In this document: positions 24,974 through 33,605 of the stretch, in pieces
Position numbering within the stretch: the first letter of the stretch is position 1
Layout: the number at the start of each line of letters is the position of its first letter
Source: an uncultured Cyclobacteriaceae bacterium
GTDB lineage: Bacteria; Bacteroidota; Bacteroidia; Cytophagales; Cyclobacteriaceae
Assembly (NCBI GenBank): GCA_947492745.1
Contig: CANLOE010000079.1
Coordinates: 1-35,295, forward strand
Length of the DNA stretch: 35,295 nucleotides
Reading direction: 5' to 3'
Program-made: the position numbers and the translations under genes
Notes under the pieces: model-generated
Database searches by the model: none
What the model was told of the DNA's origin: nothing
What the model saw: only the letters and a program-made list of their open reading frames with translations

Positions 24974-27900
24974 ATGAATGAATATTTGTCAGAACGGCTT
25001 CGTACAATAACGATACTTAACTTTAAATATATAAGATATCTGATTTTCTTGACGCTATCTGTGGGTGTATCGATAGGGTCGTTTTCTACGGCAAAGTGTC
25101 AGGGCATTCTGACCAATAACCCTCCCGGAACGCGCTGGATGCAGGTCAATACGCCCGGTTTTAAGGTCATCTACCCTCGGGGTTTCGATAAGGAAGGTCT
25201 TCGGGTGGCGAATGTACTACAGCATATCCAAGGCCCTGCGGCCAAGTCTATGGGGAAGTTGCCCCATAAAGTGCCGATTGTATTGCAGAATGCCAATGTT
25301 ATTTCCAATGGTTTTGTTACACTCTCTCCAAGAAGGTCCGAGATTTATACCACTCCACCGCAAGACTATAATTTTCTAGGTACCAATGAGTGGCTGGACT
25401 TCGTTACACTCCACGAATACCGCCATATTGCTCAGTTTCAGCATAGCCGTCAGGGCTTCAACCGATTGTTCTACTACCTTTTTGGGCAGAACGCACAGGC
25501 AGCGATGGCTTTTGCCTCCGCACCGCCATGGTTTTGGGAAGGAGATGCTACCACTATTGAGACCGCTCTGACGCACAGTGGAAGGGGCAGGATTCCGTTT
25601 TTCGACCGTATCTATCGCTCCAATCTCATGGAAGGTCTATCTTTCGACTATAACAAGCAGCACCTAAGGTCTTTCAAACATTGGGTACCGAACCACTATG
25701 TTCTGGGTTATCACTTTGTAAATCATCTCCATCGAAAAACAGGAAACCCCGATATCATGGGAGATATTTCAGGGAGAGCCTTTCGGTGGCCTTTTATTCC
25801 TTTCACCTTTGCTAATGCCATGAAAAAGGAAACGGGCAAAACCATGGTCCGCAACTATGAGGAGATGATGGTAGAGCTGAAAGAAATTTGGGGCCAACAA
25901 CAGGCTTCTCTGACATTGACCCCATTTAAAACACTGAACCGACGTAATCATACCGCTTTTACGGAGTACCAGTTTCCACAGGAGCTCGAAGACGGACGTA
26001 TAGTGACGATGAAGTCGGGAATCGGAGATATACAGCAATTGGTCACCATAGATAAGAATGGTATAGAAGAGAGCGTATTCACTCTGGGCATTGTCAACGG
26101 TAGCGCTATGTTGTCCGTTGCGGGCAACAAAGTAGTGTGGAACGAATATCACTTTGACCCAAGATGGAGAATCAAGACCTACTCGGTCATCAAAACTTAT
26201 GATGTAACCACTAAAAAATTAACGGTACTGACCCGAAAATCGCGCTATCATGGTGCTTCTCTGTCTCCTGATGGTACGAAGATAGTCACTACACAGACCG
26301 ATGCACAGCATCGGCACACTTTGATTATCCTGGATGCAGTCTCGGGAGAAGTGATCAAGAGTTTTCCCAATACGGAAAATGCCTTTCTATCCATGCCCAG
26401 ATGGTCTGAGGACGGAAAATCGATCGTACTTCTAAAGACCGTGGCCAATGGTAAGGAGGTCGTTGAACAGCCTATGGATTCTGGAGCAGAGAAAGTCTTG
26501 ATTCCTGCCACACACGAGAATATCGGTCATCCAGTGCTATCCGATAATTATCTTTTCTATAATACTGCTATAACTGGTATTGATAATATTTTCGTCATGG
26601 ATAGATCTACCGGACAGCGGTATCAGGTGACCTCTAGTAAGTATGGAGCCTATAATCCTATGATGAACAAGGATGGGCTGCTCTACTACAATGAACATAC
26701 CCGTAATGGTATGGATGTGGTCAAAGCTACCTTTGCTATCGATAATTGCCTACCTATCCGTAAAATCCGAACCATTGAGGATAGCTATTACGAACAGTCC
26801 GTGACCCATGAGGGGAACGAGACCCTACTCGATACAGTGCCGCAAGTAGCCTATCCGGTAAAAAAATACAGTAAGCTAAAAGGTCTTGTCAATCCTCACA
26901 GTTGGGGCCCACTGTTTACCAATAGTCTGGTACAATGGCAGTTCGGTCTTTTCTCTCAGGATATCCTTAGCAATGTAGGTGCAGCCGTAGGTTATAATTA
27001 CAATATAGAAGATCGTGATGGTCTGGGCTTTGCTCGAATCAGTTATCAAGGTTTTTACCCTATTATCGACCTAGAGTTCATCAAAGGAAAAAGAAATTCG
27101 GATAGAGGTACTTTTCTAGGTCAGCCTCTAGAGTTCGAATGGAAGGAAAAGGGTGTAGAAGTTGGGTTTAGAGTACCATTGCTATTCACCAATTCCAAGT
27201 TTTTGAGACAATTGCAGATCGGGAATGCACTTGGACTGCGTGAAATAGACGATTTTGAGAGTAACCGAAGTGGAACAAGTCGCTTTGTTCCCTTCAATAG
27301 GGATAACACAAGTCTTTTCTTTCGTGATGAGCTGAGCAATGGCAAACTGTTATCCAATCGCTTTACACTTAGTTACACTCGTCTACTGAAACGTAGCCTC
27401 CGCGACCTGAACAGTAAATGGGGACAACGCTTCAGGGTAGAACATTATAGCACACCTTATGGAGGAGACTTTTCAGGAAGTCTCCTGGCGGCACGTTCCG
27501 ATTTTTTCTTTCCGGGTTTGATGAAACACCATTCATTGTTTTTCAATATAGCGCATCAGCGCAGAGCAGAAGGTACAACAACCAATGGTTTCAATCGAGA
27601 AAGCTTGATACAGGACAGGTATTATTTCAATAACAGTATCCCTAGGCCAAGAGGTTTCTCTTTGCCCAACGATGAGGTGTTCACCACGATACGAAGTAAT
27701 TACTTGTTTCCTCTGGTATATCCTGATTTTAGTATAGGGCCACTGCTCAATATCAAGCGGGTAAAGGTCAATGCATTTGCAGATTATGGTCGGGGAAGCG
27801 GGCAGAACATTTTCGTCAGAAGCGACGATACCAATGTCTTTGCTACACAAGATTTCCAAATCGATCAGTTCTCTTTTGGCGGGGAATTGTTGTTCGATAT

Positions 27901-28006
27901 CAATCTGATGCGCTTTCCGACAGATTTCGAGATAGGAGTAAGAGCAGTACATACCGATACCAATGGCTTTGAAATCCAACTTCTACTTGGCAATATCGGG
28001 CTATGA
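24974..28006 (+). CDS. HExxH peptidase-propeller-barrel protein
   Basis: 1010 residues in three parts. After a signal segment (about 21-43) comes a zinc-peptidase-like domain with HEYRH (His147, Glu148, His151) and, 38 residues on, PPWFWEGDA whose Glu189 fits a third gluzincin ligand. Residues about 310-580 form a TolB-like propeller (LSPDGTKI, WSEDGKSI blades). From about 635 to the end the sequence is beta-rich with surface-antigen/Omp85-like strands (RPRGFSLPND near the end) and probably forms an outer-membrane barrel. The passenger domains would lie in the periplasm or outside. Substrate unknown. Single gene; an eroded family E end follows the stop. Confidence 0.8.
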   Translation: MNEYLSERLRTITILNFKYIRYLIFLTLSVGVSIGSFSTAKCQGILTNNPPGTRWMQVNTPGFKVIYPRGFDKEGLRVANVLQHIQGPAAKSMGKLPHKVPIVLQNANVISNGFVTLSPRRSEIYTTPPQDYNFLGTNEWLDFVTLHEYRHIAQFQHSRQGFNRLFYYLFGQNAQAAMAFASAPPWFWEGDATTIETALTHSGRGRIPFFDRIYRSNLMEGLSFDYNKQHLRSFKHWVPNHYVLGYHFVNHLHRKTGNPDIMGDISGRAFRWPFIPFTFANAMKKETGKTMVRNYEEMMVELKEIWGQQQASLTLTPFKTLNRRNHTAFTEYQFPQELEDGRIVTMKSGIGDIQQLVTIDKNGIEESVFTLGIVNGSAMLSVAGNKVVWNEYHFDPRWRIKTYSVIKTYDVTTKKLTVLTRKSRYHGASLSPDGTKIVTTQTDAQHRHTLIILDAVSGEVIKSFPNTENAFLSMPRWSEDGKSIVLLKTVANGKEVVEQPMDSGAEKVLIPATHENIGHPVLSDNYLFYNTAITGIDNIFVMDRSTGQRYQVTSSKYGAYNPMMNKDGLLYYNEHTRNGMDVVKATFAIDNCLPIRKIRTIEDSYYEQSVTHEGNETLLDTVPQVAYPVKKYSKLKGLVNPHSWGPLFTNSLVQWQFGLFSQDILSNVGAAVGYNYNIEDRDGLGFARISYQGFYPIIDLEFIKGKRNSDRGTFLGQPLEFEWKEKGVEVGFRVPLLFTNSKFLRQLQIGNALGLREIDDFESNRSGTSRFVPFNRDNTSLFFRDELSNGKLLSNRFTLSYTRLLKRSLRDLNSKWGQRFRVEHYSTPYGGDFSGSLLAARSDFFFPGLMKHHSLFFNIAHQRRAEGTTTNGFNRESLIQDRYYFNNSIPRPRGFSLPNDEVFTTIRSNYLFPLVYPDFSIGPLLNIKRVKVNAFADYGRGSGQNIFVRSDDTNVFATQDFQIDQFSFGGELLFDINLMRFPTDFEIGVRAVHTDTNGFEIQLLLGNIGL

Positions 28007-28014
28007 GTAGTTTA

Positions 28015-28060
28015 AGACACTGTTTTTGAGTAAGTTGTGATTGATTTTCAGGGCGTGTTA
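28015..28060 (+). repeat. Possible family E left-end scrap
   Basis: AGACACTGTTTTTGAG just after the previous stop resembles the family E terminus with changes. No right end is seen before the next promoter. Confidence 0.3.
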
Positions 28061-28124
28061 TGGGTGTTGATATATGGCTACAGAAAAGAGATTGAAATAA
28101 TGCACTATTAAAAAAAATAATTTG

Positions 28125-28155
28125 TTTGATAAAGGGATAATTACGGTTATTTTTG
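28125..28155 (+). promoter_or_regulatory. Bacteroidota-type promoter of the E2 gene
   Basis: TTTG (28125-28128), 19-bp spacer, TATTTTTG (28148-28155): both boxes match the Bacteroidota sigma-A consensus (TTTG, 17-23 bp, TAnnTTTG). Predicted start near 28162, about 20 nt before the ATG. Confidence 0.7.
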
Positions 28156-28182
28156 ATCCTCAAACTATAGAAAAAGAAAATT

Positions 28183-29841
28183 ATGGCGGAAATAATAAAG
28201 ATGCCGAAAATGAGCGATACCATGGAAGAAGGTGTCATCGCAGCTTGGTTGAAAAAAGAAGGTGATACTGTCAAGTCGGGAGATATTCTGGCCGAAGTGG
28301 AAACCGATAAAGCTACAATGGAACTGGAATCTTACGAAGATGGTGTGCTATTGCATATCGGTGTGCAGGAAAAAGATGCAGTACCGGTAGACGGTGTCAT
28401 CGCAATTATCGGCGATAAAGGAGAGGATATAAGCGAGTTGTTGAAACAGATAGAATCGGGAGAGGATAGTAATTCTTCCTCTTCGAAAGCACCGGAAGCA
28501 GAAGTTTCTGAAGAGACTCCTGAATCTATCGATACCTCAGATATCAATGCTTTTCTCATCACTATGCCAAAGATGAGCGATACCATGACCGAAGGAACTA
28601 TCGCGGCATGGTTGAAGAAGGAAGGCGATGAGATCAAGTCAGGAGATATCTTGGCGGAGGTAGAGACCGATAAGGCTACGATGGAGCTGGAAAACTATGA
28701 AGACGGAACACTACTCTACATAGGACCCAAAGAGGGCGATGCCGTGGAGGTAGATGCTGTCATTGCTATTGTTGGTGAGAAAGGTGCTGATTTCCAAACC
28801 TTGCTCAAAGCACATGAGAACAAGTCAAAAGCCTCTGATTCCAGAGCTGAAAAGACAGAAACAAGAAAAGACGCTACAGCAGATTCCGGTAGTGCAGCCC
28901 CAAAAGCAGCGCCTACTGCGGTAGATAATACCCCTTCTTCCAGTAATGGTAGGGTAAAAGCTTCTCCTCTGGCCAAGAAACTGGCCGAAGAGAAAGGCTA
29001 TGACATATCCATGATTCCCGGCTCGGGCGACCATGGACGTATCGTAAAAAGAGATGTGGAAAGCTACGTGCCCAAAACTGAAAGCACCTCTGCTGTATCT
29101 AGCGACAAAGTGGAAAGTAACGGAACCGCTCCTATAGCGCTGCCACAGGTAGTGGGCGAGGAGAGTTTCGAAGAGCAAAGCCTTTCGCAGATGAGAAAGA
29201 CCATTGCTAAGCGACTTTCCGAGAGTAAATTTACGGCACCTCACTTCTATGTGACCATGGAAATCAACATGGACAAAGCAATAGAGGCAAGGAAAAGTAT
29301 GAATGAAATAGCTCCCGTGAAGATTTCATTCAATGACATGGTCATCAAGGCTACGGCCGCAGCTCTACGCCAGCACCCGGATGTCAATGTCTCTTGGCTA
29401 GGCGATAAACTAAGGAAAAATCATCATATCCATATAGGAGTGGCCGTAGCCGTTCCCGAAGGCCTATTGGTCCCCGTTATCCGATTTGCAGATAACAAGT
29501 CATTGTCACACATTGGTACCGAAGTGAAAACGCTGGCCAAAAAGGCATTGAACAAACAGCTACAACCTAACGAATGGGAGGGCAATACCTTTACCGTTTC
29601 TAATTTGGGAATGTTTGGAGTCGAAGAATTTACCGCTATCATCAATCCACCGGATGCCTGTATCCTAGCTATAGGAGGGATAAAATCCGTACCCGTAGTT
29701 AAGAATGGTGCAGTAGTACCCGGCAATACCATGAAAGTGACCCTTTCCTGTGATCACAGAGCAGTAGATGGGGCCGTAGCAGCAGCATTCCTCAAAACAC
29801 TCAAAGGATTATTAGAGGACCCTGTAAGAATATTGATCTGA
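28183..29841 (+). CDS. aceF: 2-oxoacid (pyruvate) dehydrogenase E2
   Basis: 552-residue dihydrolipoamide acyltransferase, core of the pyruvate dehydrogenase complex, passing acetyl groups to CoA. Two lipoyl domains at about 3-78 and 126-202 with lipoyl lysines Lys43 and Lys164 in ETDKA; they are very similar and look like an internal duplication. Ala/Ser/Lys/Glu-rich linkers follow. E1/E3-binding domain about 257-296 (KASPLAKKLAEEKGYD, GSGDHGRIVKRDV). Catalytic domain about 330-552 ends with SCDHRAVDG (His525, Asp529). E1 genes are not adjacent. Own promoter and terminator. Substrate assigned as pyruvate from architecture; other 2-oxoacids are less likely. Confidence 0.95.
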   Translation: MAEIIKMPKMSDTMEEGVIAAWLKKEGDTVKSGDILAEVETDKATMELESYEDGVLLHIGVQEKDAVPVDGVIAIIGDKGEDISELLKQIESGEDSNSSSSKAPEAEVSEETPESIDTSDINAFLITMPKMSDTMTEGTIAAWLKKEGDEIKSGDILAEVETDKATMELENYEDGTLLYIGPKEGDAVEVDAVIAIVGEKGADFQTLLKAHENKSKASDSRAEKTETRKDATADSGSAAPKAAPTAVDNTPSSSNGRVKASPLAKKLAEEKGYDISMIPGSGDHGRIVKRDVESYVPKTESTSAVSSDKVESNGTAPIALPQVVGEESFEEQSLSQMRKTIAKRLSESKFTAPHFYVTMEINMDKAIEARKSMNEIAPVKISFNDMVIKATAAALRQHPDVNVSWLGDKLRKNHHIHIGVAVAVPEGLLVPVIRFADNKSLSHIGTEVKTLAKKALNKQLQPNEWEGNTFTVSNLGMFGVEEFTAIINPPDACILAIGGIKSVPVVKNGAVVPGNTMKVTLSCDHRAVDGAVAAAFLKTLKGLLEDPVRILI

Positions 29842-29900
29842 TAAGACAGACCATAAAAGGAAAGTATATAACTCACCATGAGTGCATAGTAAAGTATAAG

Positions 29901-29933
29901 AGAGGCTGCCTTTAGGACAGTCTCTTTTGTTTT
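29901..29933 (+). terminator. Terminator of the E2 gene
   Basis: Stem AGAGGCTGCC (29901-29910) with GGACAGTCTCT (29914-29924), including one G-T pair and one mismatch, short loop, then TTTTGTTTT to 29933. 60 bp after the stop. Confidence 0.75.
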
Positions 29934-29948
29934 GCGATAAGTAGTTAA

Positions 29949-30116
29949 CCCAAAATGATCAATAGCCTTCCTATTACGAACATAAATTGCTTCAAAATCA
30001 GCGGTTTTATGCTGCGCAGGTTCTTCACCTTAACAATACGCTAGGCCTCATCACCTAAACCGCTGATTTTATTGCACTTTATGCCCTCATTACGAAATCC
30101 TATTGATCAATTTGAG
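29949..30116 (+). repeat. Family B element B5, intact
   Basis: 168-bp uninterrupted family B copy, CCCAAAATGATCAATAG to GATCAATTTGAG. Flanks GTTAA (29944-29948) and TTTAA (30117-30121) agree at 4 of 5. The right TTTAA is also the left flank of H1. Confidence 0.88.
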
Positions 30117-30121
30117 TTTAA

Positions 30122-30316
30122 CCCATATTCTGGTCCATAAAACTCATGTCAGATTTATACTCAAGAAAAAGTGAAATGGGAAATTCGTGTTTCAACAAAA
30201 ACAGAAAAATCCTGCATGGGTACAATTTCATTGGTCGATTGGTCATTGGGGCCGCTCTGACCGACAAAGAGCTTTCGCAATCATTTTCAGTCTGTCCCAG
30301 AACAATTTCATTTGGG
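30122..30316 (+). repeat. Family H element H1
   Basis: 195-bp element from CCCATATTCTGG to TTTCATTTGGG with perfect TTTAA on both sides (30117-30121, 30317-30321). Internal blocks (TATACTCAA, TGAAATGGGAAAT, GATTGGTCATT, AACAATTTCAT) recur in H2 at 33144-33320. Confidence 0.75.
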
Positions 30317-30413
30317 TTTAAATATCTGAAAATCAATAAAATGAAGGTGTTTGTTGAATTCACCGTAGTAGTGCTGCATAAAACACAAAAAAAACTGATC
30401 TATGGCTACTGAA

Positions 30414-30637
30414 GAGACTGTTTTGACAGCTATTATTAAAATTTATTATCGCTTATTTAGTAGCGATGTGAGCGAGAAAATAATGTCCTGAGAATTTAGC
30501 CAGCCGCTGAAAGGGCTAGCCGCGTAAGCCATGGACAAAGATAACAGCTGCTATTATGAGGGTTTTCAACTCAAAAGGGGCAAAGGAGTAGGTAGATATG
30601 CGAAATTTAAGAGCTACATTTGTATTGATGGTAATGG
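30414..30637 (+). repeat. Family E element E4 with family A relic
   Basis: GAGACTGTTTTG start, then E-like TTATCGCTTATTTAG and AGCCAGCCGCTGAAAGG; near 30600-30637 the sequence AGATATGCGAAATTTAAGAGC and a TTTGTA end match a family A right arm. E and A parts are both decayed. A family D-like tail (ATTATACCCTCGTTATC, then TTTGGGTTCAA) extends to about 30707. Confidence 0.6.
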
Positions 30638-30801
30638 TGTTGTGCTAAATCCAATACAAACCAAGATTTGTTGCCAATTATACCCTCGTTATCATGATTT
30701 GGGTTCAAACTGAAGATAACACAAGAATTTTCTATAGAAGGAAAGTTTTTATACAGATGTTGGGTGCAATAGGAGACAACAGAATGAAAATGTAAGATTC
30801 T

Positions 30802-30809
30802 TACCTTTG
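30802..30809 (+). promoter_or_regulatory. -7 box of the restriction pseudogene
   Basis: TACCTTTG, a perfect TAnnTTTG match followed by C, 20 bp before the ATG. A clear -33 box is missing. Confidence 0.35.
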
Positions 30810-30828
30810 CATAGAATACAATTGTTGA

Positions 30829-31422
30829 ATGAAAATAGACATAGAAAAATATAATCCTATAATAAAATCAGCGGTCGAATTATTTTGGAATACCCGAAAT
30901 AATCAAACAGGTAAACAAGCGAAAAGTAATACTTCCGATACGGGAAACAGAAGTGCAGTAACGGGTGGAAAACAACTCGATGGTTTTTTGGAATTACTAT
31001 GTCAAGTAGCTATAGATATTGGGATTCCCAAAGACTGCTTATACACTAAAGGAAATCATATTCCAGGTTTCTTTAGACCAACAAAAGATTGGGATTTCCT
31101 TATAATTTCCCCTAACAAAAAATTGATTTCGGTAATTGAATTGAAATTTCAAGTCGGTTCTTTTGGTAACAATTTCAACAATCGAACAGAAGAACCCTTA
31201 GGTAGTGCTGTTGACTTATGGACTGCATTTAGAGAAAAGCATACCCAAATCAGACCGCACCTTGGGTTGGTTATCTAATGCTCGTTGAGAAATCCGAAAA
31301 ATCTACTAAACCAGTTAGAGTTAGTGAACCACACTTTAAAGTGTTATTGTAGGAGCGGACTCATTTTTCAAAGTGAACTGGCCAAAAAAATTATAGAAAG
31401 AATTCAAAACAATAAAAAATAA
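30829..31422 (+). pseudogene. Broken PaeR7I/XhoI-type restriction enzyme
   Basis: Type II endonuclease of the PaeR7I/XhoI family (known members cut CTCGAG). The first 147 codons are intact-looking: RSAVTGGKQLDGF (41-53), PGFFRPTKDWDFLII, catalytic-region VIELKFQVG, and the diagnostic GNNFNNRTEEPLGSAVDLW. After PHLG a duplicated GGTTG-like 5 bp shifts the frame and a TAA stops it at 31276-31278. The expected continuation, GYLMLVEKSEKSTKPVRVSE, runs in another frame from 31269 to TAG at 31350. The family C-terminus, [18 protein letters not shown], returns in the first frame from 31354 to TAA 31420-31422, with about 45 residues missing in between. No cognate methyltransferase is in the window. 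Confidence 0.88.
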
Positions 31423-31429
31423 GCTGAAT

Positions 31430-31969
31430 ATGAAGAAGATAAGGTCAACAACAGTGCTGGCAGTGGTCCATAACGGAGAAGTAGCCATAGGGGCGGATGG
31501 ACAAGCGACTATGGGTGACTATGTGGCAAAGAGCAATGTCAGGAAAATAAGAAAACTACAAAATGGTAGTATCGTCACGGGCTTTGCCGGGTCTACGGCT
31601 GATGCATTTACCCTGTTGGAGCGCTTCGACGAAAAACTGAACAGTTATGGTAGTAATATGAAGCGAGCGGCTATTGAACTGGCTAAGGACTGGCGTACAG
31701 ACCGCTACCTTAGAAAGTTGGAGGCGATGTTGATAACAGCGGATAAGGATGAGTTACTGGTCGTTTCGGGTACTGGGGATGTTTTGGAGCCGGATCATCA
31801 AGTGGCCGCTATTGGGTCGGGAGCCATGTATGCCCAATCTGCCGCTTTGGCATTGAAAAAACATGCCAAGGAGTTGACAGCCGAGGATATTGTCAGGGAA
31901 AGTCTGCATATAGCTGCGGATATCTGTATCTACACTAATCATAATTTGATCATTGAGACGATATCTTAA
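31430..31969 (+). CDS. hslV: HslV, ATP-dependent protease peptidase subunit
   Basis: 179-residue N-terminal-nucleophile peptidase that forms the proteolytic core of the HslUV complex with the HslU ATPase. Conserved GADGQATMG (21-29), [23 protein letters not shown] (51-66) and [14 protein letters not shown]. The nucleophile is Thr7 of STTVL, so a six-residue leader (MKKIRS) must be removed, as in other Bacteroidota HslV; enterobacterial HslV needs only Met removal. Starts 7 bp after the restriction pseudogene. No hslU here. arsC follows 19 bp downstream and may be co-transcribed. Confidence 0.95.
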   Translation: MKKIRSTTVLAVVHNGEVAIGADGQATMGDYVAKSNVRKIRKLQNGSIVTGFAGSTADAFTLLERFDEKLNSYGSNMKRAAIELAKDWRTDRYLRKLEAMLITADKDELLVVSGTGDVLEPDHQVAAIGSGAMYAQSAALALKKHAKELTAEDIVRESLHIAADICIYTNHNLIIETIS

Positions 31970-31988
31970 GTAATAAAACCGCGGAAAG

Positions 31989-32333
31989 ATGGTACTGACA
32001 ATATATCACAACCCCAGATGTAGCAAAAGTCGACAGACCTTAGCTTTGATTCAAGAAAGTGGAGAAGAAGTAGAGATTGTAAAATACTTGGACAATCCGC
32101 TGAACAAAAATGAGCTTAAGGAAATCATAAAGCGATTGGGGGTTCTACCCATCGATTTGATACGAAAAGGAGAAAAGGTCTTCAAAGAACAGTATAAGGG
32201 CAAACAGATGACCGTAGAAATAGTGTTAGAGGCACTGGTCACTGATCCTATACTTATGGAAAGGCCCATCGTGGTAAGAGGCGATAGGGCGATTATAGGG
32301 AGGCCTCCCGAAAATGTGAAGTTACTATTGTAG
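31989..32333 (+). CDS. arsC: ArsC-family arsenate reductase
   Basis: 114-residue glutaredoxin-fold ArsC. Catalytic Cys11 in HNPRCSKSR, and the anion-binding ERPIVVRGDRAIIGRPPE motif near 91-108 with its arginines. Reduces arsenate to arsenite with glutathione or glutaredoxin in the cytoplasm; some members (YfgD-like) have no proven arsenate role, and no ars transporter or regulator lies here. GGAAAG precedes the ATG by a base or two. 19 bp after hslV. A dyad TCGTAGG/CCTACGA (32348-32371) and a mini family B element lie downstream. Confidence 0.92.
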   Translation: MVLTIYHNPRCSKSRQTLALIQESGEEVEIVKYLDNPLNKNELKEIIKRLGVLPIDLIRKGEKVFKEQYKGKQMTVEIVLEALVTDPILMERPIVVRGDRAIIGRPPENVKLLL

Positions 32334-32380
32334 GTGAAAAGCAAAAGTCGTAGGTATACATCTGCCTACGAATGATTTAA

Positions 32381-32432
32381 CCTAAATTGATCAATAGGAT
32401 TTCGTAATAGGAAGGCTATTGATCATTTTGGG
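32381..32432. repeat. Mini family B element between convergent genes
   Basis: 52-bp derivative with both family B ends, CCTAAATTGATCAATAG and CTATTGATCATTTTGGG, and perfect TTTAA flanks (32376-32380, 32433-32437). The interior is gone. It sits between arsC (+) and the lipoprotein gene (-) and can fold into a long hairpin that could end transcription from both sides. Confidence 0.88.
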
Positions 32433-32456
32433 TTTAAAAAACGGATAACTGCTGAA

Positions 32457-32966
32457 TCAATCGTTGTCCAATATAGTGGCAATGGAAAACTTTACCTCGG
32501 AACTTGCCCCTTCCAATTGCTCGATATTAAGTCTGAACTTTTCGTCTATCTCCTTAACATTATCCTCTCTGGTAATGACCTCAAGGGTAGCACTGGTGCT
32601 GCCGGGAAGAAATTTGATCACTTTGGAAGCAAAGCCTGTATAATCCAGTCCATTTTGGGCTACAATATTGTCCGTGGAGGCAATCAATGTTACCTCGTTT
32701 TCGCTACTCTTGCTCAGCTCAAATTCAAACTTCATGACATCACCTTCAACTGTTTCGGGACTGTTAAAGGTAAGTTTTGGAATCTCTGTGTTATCACCAC
32801 TACCTCCTCCGTTTTCATCCTCCTCATCAGTAGTGTTACCGTCTGTCCGCGACGCAGCCGATATGATGGGAGCATTCTCCTCATTCTCCTCATTGCAAGC
32901 TTGGAAAGTAAGGCAGAGCAAGCCTATCGCATAAACGGATAAGGTCAATTTTCTTAAAATAATCAT
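32457..32966 (-). CDS. Calx-beta-like surface lipoprotein
   Basis: 169 residues from ATG 32966: signal LRKLTLSVYAIGLLCLTFQAC with lipobox Cys24, then an acidic low-complexity linker (NEENEENAP, TDEEDENGGGSGDN) typical of surface-exported Bacteroidota lipoproteins, then one Calx-beta-like domain (about 72-169) with VEGDVMKFEFELSK, GLDYTGF and IDEKFRLNI. Ends in the domain (ATILDND). Calx-beta domains bind calcium and mediate adhesion in larger proteins; here there is a single one. I prefer ATG 32966 over the frame opening nine codons upstream because it fits a lipoprotein signal. Confidence 0.82.
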   Translation of the reverse strand: MIILRKLTLSVYAIGLLCLTFQACNEENEENAPIISAASRTDGNTTDEEDENGGGSGDNTEIPKLTFNSPETVEGDVMKFEFELSKSSENEVTLIASTDNIVAQNGLDYTGFASKVIKFLPGSTSATLEVITREDNVKEIDEKFRLNIEQLEGASSEVKFSIATILDND

Positions 32967-33143
32967 AATTGTATGCTTTAGTAAAAAATGCATTAGCCAA
33001 CTGAAATTTAAAAATTACTCTAAGTTACTGATTTTTAAATGATTATGAAATAAAGTGACCTTTTTTTGCTTTATAAAGTACAAAGAATCTAATTCGGTCA
33101 TACCTGCTTCCTGAACTAAAGTCACTATGGGGATAAGTATTGA

Positions 33144-33320
33144 CCCAAATGATGTATTATACTCAACAAAAAATGAAATGGGAAATTTGAAGTTCTGTAA
33201 GCCTTGGACGAATCCTACATTTTGTTGACCGGTCATTAGTTGATTGGTCATTAAGACCGTTCCGGGCAGAACAGCGTTTTCTTGATTCTTTCAATATGTC
33301 CCAAAACAATTTCATCTGGG
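33144..33320 (+). repeat. Family H element H2
   Basis: 177-bp relative of H1, from CCCAAATGATG to TTTCATCTGGG, with a TGACCGGTCA palindrome in the middle. Left and right flanks (TATTGA, TATAA) do not match clearly. Family A element A8 starts 5 bp after it. Confidence 0.65.
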
Positions 33321-33325
33321 TATAA

Positions 33326-33484
33326 TACAAATTTAGGTTTTAAATGTCGTATAAGATTCCGCTGGTCATTTTGTTTCAATCAAGGCGAGAACCGCAGGAA
33401 TAGCAGCGCTATCCCGAGGATTGTCAACGCAGAGTGAAGCAAAATGAACAGGAAGATATGCGATATTTGAAAGCTAAGTTTTTA
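33326..33484 (+). repeat. Family A element A8
   Basis: 159-bp family A copy, nearly identical to A4 over most of its length, core ATAGCAGCGCTAT at 33400-33412, TAA on both sides (33323-33325, 33485-33487). Right end mutated to TTTTTA. Confidence 0.9.
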
Positions 33485-33508
33485 TAAATCAACGTTTATC
33501 TATTTTAA

Positions 33509-33534
33509 CCCAAAATGATCAATAGCTTCCTACT
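33509..33534 (+). repeat. Family B left end next to transposase remnant
   Basis: CCCAAAATGATCAATAG plus CTTCCTA, preceded by TTTAA, matches the left about 25 bp of family B and then diverges into sequence leading to the IS4-type transposase fragment 70 bp on. No matching right end is found after that fragment. Confidence 0.7.
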
Positions 33535-33605
33535 GCCGTTGACTTAAGAGAGGTTGTATTTGTAGGTTGATTGGATTTCCGTTAAATTACCTTCCAGGTA
33601 CATAG

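Noticed and set aside
27533-28274. Minus-strand ORFs of 148 and 124 codons
   Set aside because: Antisense to the metallopeptidase/barrel gene and the E2 gene and its promoter; no motifs.
30122-30412. 88-codon plus-strand ORF with a methionine near 30146
   Set aside because: Almost all of it lies in repeat H1, and the related H2 copy does not preserve a reading frame.
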